A stretch of DNA of 64,000 nt from Rostrohypoxylon terebratum (lineage: Eukaryota > Ascomycota > Sordariomycetes > Xylariales > Hypoxylaceae), in assembly GCA_022497145.1 (NCBI GenBank), contig MU385971.1, positions 20,494 to 84,493 on the forward strand. Direction: 5' to 3'. Each line of letters starts with the position of its first letter. The stretch's first letter is position 1. A model generated the notes under the pieces. That model did not search any database. It saw only the letters and a program-made list of their open reading frames with translations, and was not told the origin of the DNA. The position numbers were made by a program, and so were the translations under genes. Shown here one piece after another: positions 11,015 to 22,680 of this stretch.

Positions 11015-14000
11015 ATGGGTAAGTCCACACCACCATTTTTTGATATCTTTGAGGAACACAAGCATCTATACACCACCGTTCGGTTTCTTTCCTGAATTAC
11101 TCCTTTCTTCTTTCCTGACTCGCTACTTTACGGGAACTCGCCTATCTTCCGAGCCTTCTCGTCCGCTTCATCTATCCATATCCCTAACCCTATACCTACC
11201 TGTCTCATATTCCCTATTCCATATTTCATATTACCAAATTCCATATCCCATATCCCATATCCCATTTCCTATATCCTATATCCTATATCCTATAATTATA
11301 TCCGTACGTTTTTCATATTCGTCATATCCACATCCCGCACTACCTATCCCACTTTGTACATACGTACATAGGTATATACTACCTGCTCCTGCACTTGGAC
11401 TCGCACACGCTCTTGCTGCCGAATTAGATCACTCATCCCCTTGCTACCTCCGCTACCTTCTTGAGAGGTAAAAGGTATTCCTTCCCACCAATCCGTCTAG
11501 GAGGCATAAAACAAATGCCTCTTGCGACGTGTTACCACCGCCTACATAGCCTTTACATCTACATAGGTAGCTTGTAACAGCCCACAGCATTACCCGCTTC
11601 TCTGTTCCTACCTTCTTTTCACCACCCCTCTCCCCACCCAATCACACTCTTCCCTGGTCCCCTTTCCTCGACTCACTCCACCAGTCGTTCTATTATCACT
11701 CAGATTGCCCTTTGTGCCGCTTTATACAAGCCGCAACTCCTCCCCGAAGCCTTTAATACGCCGCGCTTCCCCCCCCCCCCCACACGTCCCTGGACGCTTT
11801 CCCTTCCCGATCCACTAACGGTCTGGCCTCTTGAGCACCCCGTATGCAACCGCGGCCCGCTAGATTGTCACTGTTGACCATCTAAATCCAAATCGACAAT
11901 TTTTTTTCTTTCATCTGCTTAATGAACTTCTACTCTTTTCCGTCTCTGTTCCACTTTGAAATTCTGGTTTCTAACTCACGATCTTTTCGATAGCTGATTC
12001 AGGTGATACATATCGCCCCGTTAAGGTAAGCCAGATCAACAAGGTTTTTATTTCTCTAAATCGACAGTATCATCTTGTATGCCCAATTCGTCGTTGAGTT
12101 ATTCGATTTGCCTCATACCAGCGCTAGCTTGTTGGCTGTACACTTCGGACGGAGGCAAAACTCAAAACTCAAAACCCAAAGAAAAAAAACAGTGCGGAGC
12201 ATAGAGGGTTCGAGTTTTGTACTCGACAGCTTCTCTCTCCACGTCATTATTTCGCCTTAGCTAGAGAGGGGCACCAAGACGAATCTAGCTGGTCCCAAAA
12301 AGGGGAGATATAAAGTTTGCTCTCACCCCGAAGTAATCGTCCGCAAATTTTATAAGCGTTGTACTCTGTTGACTTACAAGAAACGCTTTCTCGCCTCGTT
12401 CTAGTTAGCTCAGCCAGCGAGAGAAAATCCGAAACAGCATATCTGTTTCTTTTGAAACTAGCTGACTGACCTGACCTGACCTGACGGGGCGCTATTTTCC
12501 GTCTCTAATGTCATTCTTACCCCGCCTAGATGCTGACGACTCGCAGCGCGAGAGATCTCGCTCGCCACGCCGTGGTCGATCAAGGAGCCCAGGTCGTTCG
12601 GGTCGCCGCCGATCATATTCCCCACGCAGCCGGTCTCGAAGCCGGGACGACTATCGTAGATCGGACAGACGATCGCGATCTCCCATGACTGGAGCTGGGG
12701 CCCCAGTCGGAGGATCAGGTTCGGGCTACGGTGGACCACAACGGTCGTACGAGGAACGTGCTGCTGCACGAGAGCAGATGATGAATAACATTCGCGAGAC
12801 CTCGCAACAGGATCGGCGTGTCTACGTCGGAAACCTTTCTTACGATGTAAAGTGGCATCACCTCAAAGATTTTATGCGGCAGGGTAAGTTTATATTTGCC
12901 TGGCGGTGATCAAGTTTTTACTCAATGATGTGCAACTAACGTTTGCGTGGCATACAGCTGGTGAGGTTCTGTTCGCCGATGTTTTATTGCTTCCGAATGG
13001 GATGTCTAAGGTGGGCTTCTACATGTGATTCATGGCCGGTTTTCTCTTGGCTCTTTCTCCTCTGGTCTTTTGTTGGAATTGATGGATTGACGGGTTGGGA
13101 CATCGTCCGCGGGCATTTGTAGGGATGCGGGTAAGTTCTTTCGATCTACCCAAATTACTAGTATCGGAAACGGAGCTTGCTAATATCGGATTAGAATTGT
13201 GGAATATGCTACAAGGGAGCAAGCACAAACAGCTGTTCAGACTCTCAGCAACCAGAACCTGATGGGCAGGCTCGTATACGTACGCGAAGTAAGGATAGCT
13301 CCTATTGATAATCCGATGATCAATACTAAGATTGAGAATAGGATCGAGAGGCCGAACCACGATTCATCGGAGCAACCGGAGGCCGCGGCGGTTATGGTAC
13401 CGGAATGCAAGGCGGATACGGAGGTGGCAGCGGTGGAGGCGGCGGCGGCGGCGGATATGGCGGCGGCATGGCTGGCGGTAATCGCCAGATTTACGTGTCC
13501 AACGTTTGTTTAATCCCCCTCCCTCCCTTTCGACGCCTACTGTGGCGTTTAGTCTCATGTATTGACTTTACTCTCAGCTTCCGTACACCGTGGGCTGGCA
13601 AGATCTCAAAGACTTGTTTCGCCAGGCAGGTCAGTCTCACGTCCAACTATCGCCAATCTTAATCACCGGAAATCTATTACTAATATCAAACTGTGACAGC
13701 CCGAAATGGTCAGGTAATCCGAGCCGATGTCCATCTGGGTCCGGACGGCAGACCCAAGGGTTCTGGTATCGTCATGTTTGAACATCCTGAAGATACGCGC
13801 AACGCTATACAGCAATTTAACGGATTTGAGTGGCAAGGCCGCATGCTCGAGGTTCGCGAGGATCGCTTCGCCCACCAAGGCGTCGGAAGCTACGGTCGAG
13901 GCGGCTTCGGAGGTCGCGGAGGCTTTGGTGGCTCCTACGGAGGTCGTGGTGGTTTCGGCGGCGGTCGTGGCGGCTTCGGCGGCGGCTACGGCGGCGGCGG

Positions 14001-14486
14001 ACGTGGAGGGTTTGGCGGACCCACCGGTGGTGGATACGAAGCCAACAACTCTACCCCCGCCGCGGCCCCGAATCCATTCACTGACTTTGCTACTGCGGGA
14101 ACCGATCCAAGCGAAATTATTTATGTCCGCAATGTAAGAATTATACGCTACCTGGGTCGGGTATTTGAATGTGCAGTTACTAATAGATTATTCCACACTA
14201 GCTCCCATGGTCTACCAGTAACGAGGACCTGGTTGAACTCTTCACCACGATTGGAAAGGTCGAGCAAGCGGAAATTCAATACGAACCGAGTGGACGATCT
14301 CGAGGAACCGGCGTTGTCAGATTCGACAGTACCAGCAACGCAGAGACCGCCATCTCGAAGTTCCAGGGCTACCATTATGGAGGACGACCTCTTGGCCTTA
14401 GTTTCGTCAAGTATGTTACCCCAGGCGGAGGCGATAGCATGGAAACGGATGCACACGGCGGTCTAACGCAAGACCAAATCATGTAA
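11015..14486 (+). CDS. SR-like RNA-binding protein with three RRMs (Gbp2/Hrb1 type)
   Basis: A shuttling mRNA-binding protein resembling yeast Gbp2/Hrb1, which couple splicing quality control to mRNA export. Proposed exons: 11015-11018, 11994-12002, 12530-12883, 12958-13010, 13123-13130, 13195-13288, 13342-13503, 13578-13629, 13700-14133, 14202-14486, giving 484 aa. The N-terminus is rich in RS and SRSP dipeptides. RRM1 shows [20 protein letters not shown] then LVYVRE; RRM2 shows [23 protein letters not shown]3 shows [20 protein letters not shown]. Gly-rich RGG/GYGG linkers lie between RRM1-RRM2 and RRM2-RRM3. Splice phases agree throughout. The first two exons are the weak part: ATGG followed by a GTAAGT donor, then CTGATTCAG, give [17 protein letters not shown] in frame. 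An ATG at 12508 would also open the frame but runs through a good acceptor. The very short fifth exon is described separately. Confidence 0.88.
11241..11294 (+). repeat. CCATAT / CCTATA microsatellite inside the first intron of the RRM gene
   Basis: Units of CCATAT become units of CCTATA. The tract lies in the proposed ~975-base first intron. Confidence 0.85.
13123..13130 (+). other. 8-nt microexon of the RRM gene
   Basis: The bases GGATGCGG lie between a TAG acceptor and a GTAAGTTC donor. Joining them to the flanking exons gives [16 protein letters not shown], restoring the RNP1 region of RRM1. Without it the frame is lost. Confidence 0.85.
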
Positions 14487-15940
14487 AGCGCAGTACCTAA
14501 CATGGGCATGCTCGCCCCCCTCCCCCCCAAGCCTGGCTAATGCGAGATCATCGAGCATCTTCCATTTACAACGGCGGTGGGCTTTCGTGAAGCATAAATG
14601 GTTATCTCTGGAGGCTGGGGTCGGTTAGAACGGACAGGCTTATCCGCTCTTGCATATCTGTACTATTTACTTTCCCCGTTCTTATATCACGTTTCACCTC
14701 GCACTCAATTTCCTTTTTCATTTCTCCTTCTCTTTATCTTCATAGGTGTATCCCCTTGCAGCAGAGGTGACAATTGAGGTACTCATGGCAAGGAACTGCT
14801 GGGGATTAAAACCATCAATCTCGGCAACGAGCTCCACTATAGGCAATAATTCTACGGAGGGAGGGATGGCTGACTTTCGGTGTGTCGATTTGCGGTGAGA
14901 GCAATGCTTGCTCTGCTTTAGGCAGGACACATAAAAAAAGTTTTCTTTACATGTTTAGCGTTATCAAAAAGGCGGTTACTAGGATCATGATGGCCCATAA
15001 GGAAATAAGAAAGCATGAGAAGACGCACCAAAGTTAGATTGTACCACGCGAATAGCATTCGGATTTTCCAGAACTGGGTGGTGGTCAACCTGATTCCTTG
15101 CAACTTGAGGTAGGGAATAGGGAAGACGTTCTAGTAAGAAAGGTGTAGGATCTGGTGTCCCTTATATACGGTGTATAACGGGTGTCGAAAAGCTAGGCTC
15201 AGTGTGTTCAGGTCATCTAGAATTGGCCAGCTTGTGTCATTATGATGCTTGTGATTTAATAGCAGGCAACAACGGGTTGACTAGTCTCGAGGCGCGGATG
15301 CATCGCATCGCTTTTAGCTACGAGGCAAACCGCAAATATGACACGCAGAAATTTGATGTTACGTCAATAACGATTCTGTATTAGAAACATGCAACCTGAC
15401 AACCATTCTTGCGTTCGAGGACGCGTAGAATCTTCCCACGTCTAATTCAGGTGTGATTGCAACATTCTTGGCGTGTATGTGGATCTCGTTGAATGAGATA
15501 GCACAAATTCGTGGTCAGACTTCATTAGCTTTTGTGCGGTTGGAATGTGGAATGTTCATATGTCGGGTATTTTAGGTATTCAAAAGTTAGTCGGAATTAT
15601 ATGTATAGATATATATCCTTATTATTAACGAAATCATGGTCTTTGGCTTGTTATTTCTAGCTAAAAGAGAAGACTCGCGGCTATCTGAATCTGATAGGTG
15701 CCCATGAAACCTGGTTTTTCGTCGTGTAAATACAGACCAACTGGCCATGTAACCTTTCTCGCAGTGCCTATTTTTGAGCCCACGTTTGGGTGTCTAAGAG
15801 TGTGTCCTCAGTTTCGAGTTGGTCGAGTTGGTAGCAGCGAATAGAATGCTACATCGATCTGATCAAAATCCTGTGCCAGTTCCTAATGGGGGCAAGAGCG
15901 CGCAACAGTCGCTAGGCGTACGCAGAATCCATGGGGAGGG
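14487..15940. other. Intergenic region between convergent RRM gene and SRP14
   Basis: The start should hold the RRM gene 3' UTR. Short frames exist on both strands, but none has recognisable motifs or an exon chain. Confidence 0.6.
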
Positions 15941-16487
15941 TCAAGAAACTGGCGTTGCAGTAGCACCCTTCTTCTTCTTTGCCTTCCCCTTCCTCTTGCT
16001 ACGATCTCTCGGCTTCAGTGAAGTCATGCCGGATTTGCATACCTCGGCGTACTTGTCAAAAAACGAGGGGAGCGAGTCGGGCTCAACCACGGTTGATATC
16101 TTGATCTTATTTTGGCGACGTTCTTTGCCTTTGGCATTTGTCGCTCTGATGAGTACGGGCATGGGCTTTGGAGGATGTAGATCGGGGAATATTGTGTCGC
16201 TCGTTGATTCTGGTAAGGGCTGGTCGTAGGATACTTTATCAACCACACGTCGTTAGCGACATGAACTGCTTAGTATACATATGTGCACGAAGAGTCTATG
16301 TACATCTTTTCTGTACCAGGACTATAGAGCCATGGTCTTTGCCTTTTCTCTGGTCAAAGAGCTCAGTAAGCTTGGCGAAGAACTATCACAAGGTTAGCTA
16401 GAAGAAATATTGAGTCGACTTCATAAGTACGACTTCATAGTATGATTTCTAAAAGAGACGAACCTCGTCATTTGTTAAGTATCCCAT
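15941..16487 (-). CDS. SRP14: SRP14, signal recognition particle 14 kDa subunit
   Basis: SRP14 is part of the Alu domain of the signal recognition particle, which pauses translation of secretory proteins in the cytosol. There are three exons on the minus strand: 16487-16464, 16382-16304 and 16233-15941, with matching phases, giving 131 aa. The start MGYLTNDEFFAKLTELFDQR fits the family N-terminus. The middle reads VLVQKRLSYDQPLPES, then FPDLHPPKPMPVLIRATN. The C-terminal half has STVVEPDSLPSFFDKYAEVC and LKPRDRSKRKGKAKKKKG, the basic tail known from fungal SRP14 that contacts SRP RNA. An intron-free reading would give only the last 100 residues. Its promoter is shared with the divergent SGD1. 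Confidence 0.95.
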
Positions 16488-16987
16488 CGTTGCGTGGAAG
16501 GGGATGTCAACACTGCCCCGCAGTCGACGACGATTCGAATGAGAAGATATAGTGTAAGTGAGACGGAGATTAGAGTTGACGCACGACCAAAAAAGAGAAA
16601 GAGATAAAGAGGAACTAGGTACTTCGTAAAAGACTAATAGCAGCGATTCCCGCAGTGGACAGAGTGGGGCAATATAAGTACTACCTAGTAGTATCTACGA
16701 CGTAGTAGGTAGGACTAGGTACAATACTACCTAGTATCTGGGATTCTGGGTATTATGTACTACATACTAGTATGTATTTAGTGCAACCTTATTAAAGCTT
16801 GCAACCTTGAATGGCTGAATGGGCAGGGAACATTCGTGGCCCCGCAAAAGTCACGTATCCATTTCAACATTTGAATTTTTCTTAAGAGACGATGCCTTTG
16901 ACTTCACTTGATATTTTTCTAAAAAGAAATATGAACATATTTAGGTGAAAATCGACCAAATTTTCTCCCAATTTCAATCATCGCAGG
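16488..16987. promoter_or_regulatory. Divergent promoter region SRP14 / SGD1
   Basis: About 500 bases separate the two start codons. The middle (about 16670-16780) is a cluster of CTACCTAGTAGTA-type repeats. I cannot name a specific factor site. Confidence 0.5.
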
Positions 16988-19405
16988 ATGGGACCGGGAG
17001 CCAGACGGAAACTTTCCTTGCCTTCGTCAATTTTAAAAGAGCTAGATGAACATCAACCTTCTTTCGCGAAAGGGAAAGGAAAGCCAAAAAGGCAACTCTC
17101 AAGAAGAGAACATCGTAAAGCTCAGAGGGTACAGAAGAAGCAGTCTCGCCGACCACAACCTCACCAGATCATTCAATCACGGAAATCTAGACAAGGCCCA
17201 ACACAGACTAATGACACCTCCGCCAGTAATATTCTAGATGACGAACCCGGCGATGAGGAAGAGTCGGACTCTGGATTTGATTCCGAAGGAGATGAGGATG
17301 AGAGCGCCAGTGAAGGGCTCGGTCGATCTCAGCGCTCCAAGCCAGCGCATCTGAAGCTTTCTCGGGATGACGCAGAAATTGCGGACTTGGAAAGGAAACT
17401 GGGGTTGAAAGGGAGAAAATCATTACCCAAGTCCTTTGAAGACGATGGCCTAGGCGACCTGTTAGACGGGTTAGACGATGATGACGGGGAAGGGTCGAAG
17501 GTATCCTCTAAAAACAAGCGCAAAGCAGAGGCAGATGAGTGGTTGGCACAGAAGAGGAGAAAAGCTCAAGCTGCTGCACGCGCAACTGCCAGCGAGGCCA
17601 GCGGTGATGAGGATGGAGATGACAAAGATATTTCTTCCCTAGACAACGAATCCGAACCAGACGATTTGGGCAGTGATGAAGGAGATGGCAGTAGTATATT
17701 TGAAGGTTGTTCGGATGAAGATCAGCCTAATTCTTCGCGACCGCAGCGAGAAAACCCCTATATTGCCCCGTCAACAGGAGTTGCGAAATACATCCCACTA
17801 TCCCTCCGGAAGCAGTCCGGCTCAAGCAACGAAGCAGAGACACAGCTTCGGAGGCGTGTTCAGGGTCTGATCAACCGTTTGACAAACGACAACATGATCG
17901 GCATCACTAAGGATTTCACGTCTCTATACGACACAAATCCACGGCAAACAGTCACTTCGACTATCGTGGATCTTGTGTTGGCTCTAGTATGTTCACCTGA
18001 GAAGCGGCCAGATTCATTCTTTACGACGATAGCAGGCTTTGTGGCAGCGATGTATAAAGCCGTAGGGATAGCTGTCAGTGCCTACTTTATACAGCAGCTG
18101 GTGGAAATCTTCGGTCAGCGATACGAGAAAGCATCTGGCAACCAGTCTGATTCTGGGTCGAAACATCTCATCTCCTTACTTGCCGAGCTGTACAACATGC
18201 AAGTCGTTGGGTGCAACTTGGTATTTGACTACATCCACATATTTCTAGCCAGGCCTTCTGAGCTCGATACGGAGCTACTTTTGAGGCTCATACAACTTTG
18301 CGGGCCATCACTTAGGCGTGACGATCCCCGTGCACTAAGAGACATTGTCAATAGTATCAAGCCGAATAGCTTGCAAGGAATATCGATCAGGACAAGTTTC
18401 ATGATCGACGAAATGAAGAAACTACAGGGCAACAAGACAAAAGCCGTAACTCGGAACAGGGACCTCGCAGATCAGCGAACCCAGATAAGAAAGCGCATCA
18501 ACACTTTGGGAGGTTTTCAGGATATCCAACCCCTTCGTATAAGCCTCAAGGACATACAGGATGCCGATAAGCATGGTAAATGGTGGCTTGTCGGGGCTAG
18601 CTGGTCTGGTAGCCACAGCAACCTCGTTAGTCAGGATGGAGCTTCGAAGACAAGGCCAGATGCAGACGCGGACGAGATCATGAATTATGCTAGGGACGAT
18701 CTAGGAATACCAGATCTTTGGCAACTAGCTAAAGAGCAGGGATTCAACACCGAGGTAAGGCAGCGTATTTTTGTTGCTTTACATGCGGCTACGGACTATG
18801 AGAATGCCGAGCTCCTCATCCGAAAATTGCGACTTAATAAGCACCAGCGAAAGGAGATTCCGGAAGTAATTATAAGAAGCAGCGAACGGCAATCTCAATA
18901 CAATCATTACTATACTCTAGTCGCTACAAGGTTTGCGGGCGATCGGGAAATGTCATTCCAATTTCGTCGTTGCTTGACGACGCGTCTCAGGAAGATGGGA
19001 GAAGATATCGATATCGGAGACGGGGACGATTTCGATTTAGAAGACGTAGCCGAGTACGATATGCGATGGGTATATAACGCAGCCAAGATATACGGATCGC
19101 TTATCGGGAGCCGAACGTTACGACTAATAGATGTTGTCAAGTATCGCAACCTTGCGGCCCTTCAGGAAAAGGCGCACATGTTCTTCGAAGTGATGTTCAT
19201 CACGGTACTCCAAGAGTGTAAGGGAGATGGGCTGAAGGATATTTTCAACGGTCTAGATACAGATCACGCACGAGGAGTGCAGTACTTCCTGAGGAATAAG
19301 GTACGCCAAACGGATCTCCTGGCAGACAAGAAAGAGAAGAAGGCGGTGAAAAAGAAGTGTGAGACAGCAGACCAGGTGCTTAAAGCTCTAGTGACAGCAG
19401 AATAG
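16988..19405 (+). CDS. SGD1: SGD1/NOM1-like nucleolar MIF4G-MA3 protein
   Basis: Orthologue of yeast Sgd1 and human NOM1, an essential nucleolar protein needed for 18S rRNA maturation that binds an eIF4A-like helicase (Fal1 in yeast). It is one uninterrupted exon of 805 codons. Residues 1-120 are basic (KGKGKPKRQLSRREHRK), then long acidic Asp/Glu/Ser-rich stretches to about 245 and the SGD1 motif NPYIAPSTGVAKYIPLSLRK. A MIF4G domain starts at about 283 (TQLRRRVQGLINRLTNDNM) and an MA3 domain at about 590 (RIFVALHAATDYENAELLI). The C-terminus is rich in Lys. Length fits the family. The start is the first ATG, shortly after an AT-rich leader. Confidence 0.95.
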   Translation: MGPGARRKLSLPSSILKELDEHQPSFAKGKGKPKRQLSRREHRKAQRVQKKQSRRPQPHQIIQSRKSRQGPTQTNDTSASNILDDEPGDEEESDSGFDSEGDEDESASEGLGRSQRSKPAHLKLSRDDAEIADLERKLGLKGRKSLPKSFEDDGLGDLLDGLDDDDGEGSKVSSKNKRKAEADEWLAQKRRKAQAAARATASEASGDEDGDDKDISSLDNESEPDDLGSDEGDGSSIFEGCSDEDQPNSSRPQRENPYIAPSTGVAKYIPLSLRKQSGSSNEAETQLRRRVQGLINRLTNDNMIGITKDFTSLYDTNPRQTVTSTIVDLVLALVCSPEKRPDSFFTTIAGFVAAMYKAVGIAVSAYFIQQLVEIFGQRYEKASGNQSDSGSKHLISLLAELYNMQVVGCNLVFDYIHIFLARPSELDTELLLRLIQLCGPSLRRDDPRALRDIVNSIKPNSLQGISIRTSFMIDEMKKLQGNKTKAVTRNRDLADQRTQIRKRINTLGGFQDIQPLRISLKDIQDADKHGKWWLVGASWSGSHSNLVSQDGASKTRPDADADEIMNYARDDLGIPDLWQLAKEQGFNTEVRQRIFVALHAATDYENAELLIRKLRLNKHQRKEIPEVIIRSSERQSQYNHYYTLVATRFAGDREMSFQFRRCLTTRLRKMGEDIDIGDGDDFDLEDVAEYDMRWVYNAAKIYGSLIGSRTLRLIDVVKYRNLAALQEKAHMFFEVMFITVLQECKGDGLKDIFNGLDTDHARGVQYFLRNKVRQTDLLADKKEKKAVKKKCETADQVLKALVTAE

Positions 19406-20294
19406 AACTTCGAAGTCGCCCGCTTAGAGTTAGAGAGGGTTTTTGTATACAACTTCAGCTGATATGGGACTTATCAATCTCATAATTTCTTGAGTTGAAG
19501 TGAGTTGAGCCAAGCCAAGCCAAGGGAATAAATATTTATTTGTTTATTTTATTTTATTCATTCGATGTACTAGAGGTGTCTGGCCTATCTACTACTACAC
19601 TTGCACACATTTGCATACGTCTCTTAATACTCTTATATTTACTCCGGCCATGAAATAATACACTTATACATACCTACATCTTATTCGTACGCTTACTCAT
19701 GCCCAAGCAAAGATATTGTCAACTAATAGCAGGAGTGATCGGGAGTCGAGCGGTTATTTTCGGAGCAGGATAACCTTGGTACTACCTAGTAGTTTATTGT
19801 TGGGCCAATGGGACCAACGGATCTGGATACATAGGACCTAGGTCCTCGGTACATCTTACATTATACGTCCTACATACCTATCACCTTATGCAGTACCTAC
19901 TGCTACTAGGTACCTACTACCTAGTAGTATTGTACCGTGTACGTAAGGAAGGGCCAATTCCAACGCCCGGACCTCCCAAAAAAATCCAACTTCCGGCAAC
20001 TGCTATTCTGTTCCGTATTAGGTACTAAAGTACAATAGTAAATCTACCTAGTAGTAGTAATAAATCTAAATCTGAATCTAACCTTGAACCTTGGAAATCT
20101 CTACCGTCTACCGTCTACTGTCTACCGTCTTACCGGTTTTTAATCTACGCTATCTACACCTCAACCGAGCACCCGTCTTCTTCTCGACACCTAATTGACA
20201 TACACATACATACTACATACTACACATAAATCGTCTCTTTTTTTGCTTTTGTTGTAGACCGGTAGACTAAGCGAGTAGTCGGTTCAACTACACT
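19406..20294. other. Intergenic region upstream of LPD1
   Basis: Contains TACCTAGTAG-type repeats (19790-20070) and a CTACCGTCTACTGTCTACCGT tract near 20100-20130. No gene seen. Confidence 0.6.
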
Positions 20295-22215
20295 ATGCTG
20301 ACCAGCCGTTTAATACCGCGGACCGTTGTCCGATCTGCTTTCCGCACTCCCTCATCGTAAGTGATAAAACCGAGCATCATTTTTTATCCTTTATTTTTTC
20401 ATTCTTTTTCTTTTGTTTTCTTTCGCGACGGAGATCAGTTGGAGAGAAAAGAAGGACAGAAAAGAAGGAAAGAAAAGAACTTGCCTTTCCGCTAACTCAG
20501 ATCCTGACTCTAGCTTACCTTCAGTCATTGCCCCCGCGTCTCGATGGAGGAGAGGATATGCTACTGAAGCCGGTCAATAACCCTTTTTTCATCGCGCTCC
20601 GTCGCCGTCTTCTATGCATATTCATGTAACTAACTCGGCCCAGAGGAGAAAGATCTCGTCATCATCGGCGGTGGCGTAGCTGGTTATGTCGCAGCTATCA
20701 AGGCTGGTCAGGAAGGGTTAAAGGTGTGCTATTCAACCTTGATACCGCCGTCATTGTCATGTTGCGATATAACACACAAGAGTGGAAATCTAACAAGCTG
20801 TCTCTTTTTTTCCCCTGCGAATAGGTTACTTGCATTGAGAAACGAGGCGCACTCGGCGGCACTTGTCTCAATGTTGGCTGTATCCCTTCGAAATCCCTCC
20901 TCAACAACTCCCACCTGTACCATCAGATCCTCCACGACACCAAGCCCCGAGGTATCGAAGTCGGCAATGTCCAACTCAACCTAGCGGCCATGATGAAGGC
21001 AAAGGATACCTCTGTCACTAGTTTAACTAAGGGTATCGAATATCTCTTCAAGAAGAACGGTGTAGAGTACATCAAGGGGACAGGCTCTTTCGCCAGCGAA
21101 CACGAAGTCAAGGTCCAGCTAAACGATGGCGGCGAGACGAGCGTCGTCGGCAAGAACATCCTCATCGCCACCGGCAGCGAATCTACACCCTTTCCGGGTC
21201 TCGAATTCGACGAGAAGCGCGTCGTCACGAGCACCGGTGCCTTGTCCCTCGAGAAGGTTCCTGAGAAGATGATCGTTATCGGCGGTGGCATCATCGGTCT
21301 GGAAATGGGTTCCGTATGGTCAAGGTTGGGTGCCCAAGTCACTGTCGTAGAATTCCTGAACCAGATAGGTGGTCCTGGCATGGACACTCAGATTGCCAAG
21401 GAGGCGCAAAAGGTCCTGAAGAAGCAAGGGATGGAATTCAAGCTCGGCACCAAGGTTGTCAGCGGCGACGCTAGCGGCGAGAAAGTCAAGTTGGAGGTCG
21501 ACTCTGCTAAAGGTGGCAAGCCGGAATCTGTCAGTACCTCTGTGCACAAATATAATATACACATCGAAATCATTACTAACCTAAATTGCCGAGATAGCTA
21601 GAGGCGGATGTCGTTCTTGTTGCCATTGGTCGCCGCCCATACACCGCCGGCCTCTGCCTAGAGAATATCGGCCTTGAGGTCGACGAGCGGGGTCGTGTTG
21701 TTATCGACTCTGAGTATCGCACTAAGGCCTCCCACATCCGCTGCATTGGCGACGTCACATTCGGCCCCATGCTTGCGCACAAGGCCGAGGAAGAAGCTGT
21801 TGCCGCCGTTGAATACATCAAGAAGGGCTACGGCCACGTCAACTACGGCGTCATCCCGTCCGTCATGTACACATATCCCGAGGTCGCTTGGGTCGGTCAG
21901 AATGAGCAGGAGCTGAAGCAACAGAACATCCCATACAAGATTGGAACGTTCCCCTTCAGTGCCAACTCGCGCGCCAAGACCAACTTGGACACGGAAGGGT
22001 TGGTGAAAATGATTGCTGATCCCGAGACGGACAGGCTCCTAGGCTGCCACATCATCGGACCTAACGCCGGCGAGATGATTGCCGAAGCCACCCTCGCGTT
22101 AGAGTACGGCGCTTCGACGGAAGATATCGCACGCACCTGTCACGCCCATCCAACGCTAGCGGAGGCCTTCAAAGAGGCGGCCATGGCAACTTACTCGAAA
22201 GCTATCCACTTCTAA
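20295..22215 (+). CDS. LPD1: Dihydrolipoamide dehydrogenase (E3), mitochondrial
   Basis: LPD1 reoxidises dihydrolipoamide with FAD and NAD+ and is the shared E3 subunit of the pyruvate, 2-oxoglutarate and branched-chain dehydrogenase complexes and of glycine cleavage in the mitochondrial matrix. Five exons: 20295-20356, 20514-20572, 20644-20723, 20825-21529, 21598-22215, giving 507 aa. A basic presequence runs to RRGYATEA. The FAD loop is [18 protein letters not shown]; the redox disulfide motif is [13 protein letters not shown]; the NAD loop is [19 protein letters not shown]; and the C-terminal catalytic His-Glu pair sits in [13 protein letters not shown]. The acceptor at 20511-20513, not the nearby one before TCATTGCC, keeps the frame into [10 protein letters not shown]. 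All key residues are present, so the enzyme should be active. KGD2, a partner subunit, lies 21 kb downstream. Confidence 0.97.
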
Positions 22216-22680
22216 ACTTTGTAAATATAGAGCGGGTAGAGGGGAAAACAAAATATTAGGAAGGCTAGCATCGGTGTAATGGTGTACATTAATACAGCAT
22301 GTGGACAGTGTGAACTATCCAGTGAAGAGCTTTGATCGACCTGACAATTCTTGAAGGAGATGTGTATTGTGCCACGATGTCTCCCGCTTGTCAACCGCAG
22401 CTTGCTGCCGAACTCGAGTACATTGCTCGTGCTAGCTATTGTCACATCTGTCAACACCCTGGCAATCATACTCGGCCAAGCTTTCCCTCGGATCATGAGA
22501 TACCTATAGAAAGGATTTATGAGATATATAGACGACCCAAGATAGCAATCATCGCGAGAAGGAATTGCAAAGCTCTTCTTCTCACTACTATTATACGCAG
22601 CTCAACATTCCACAAATGCGATCACGTTAACGTAATTTTATTCTTGTAGTGCTATTTCAACAACAGTCTTTCGGCATCAC
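22216..22680. other. Gap between convergent LPD1 and cystathionine gamma-synthase
   Basis: Holds the 3' ends of both genes; no coding signal recognised. Confidence 0.6.

Noticed and set aside
11040..11471. 143-codon + frame
   Set aside because: Lies in the pyrimidine-rich first intron; its Tyr/Pro/Ile repeats come from the CCATAT microsatellite.
15819..16229. 136-codon + frame
   Set aside because: Opposite-strand shadow of the last SRP14 exon.
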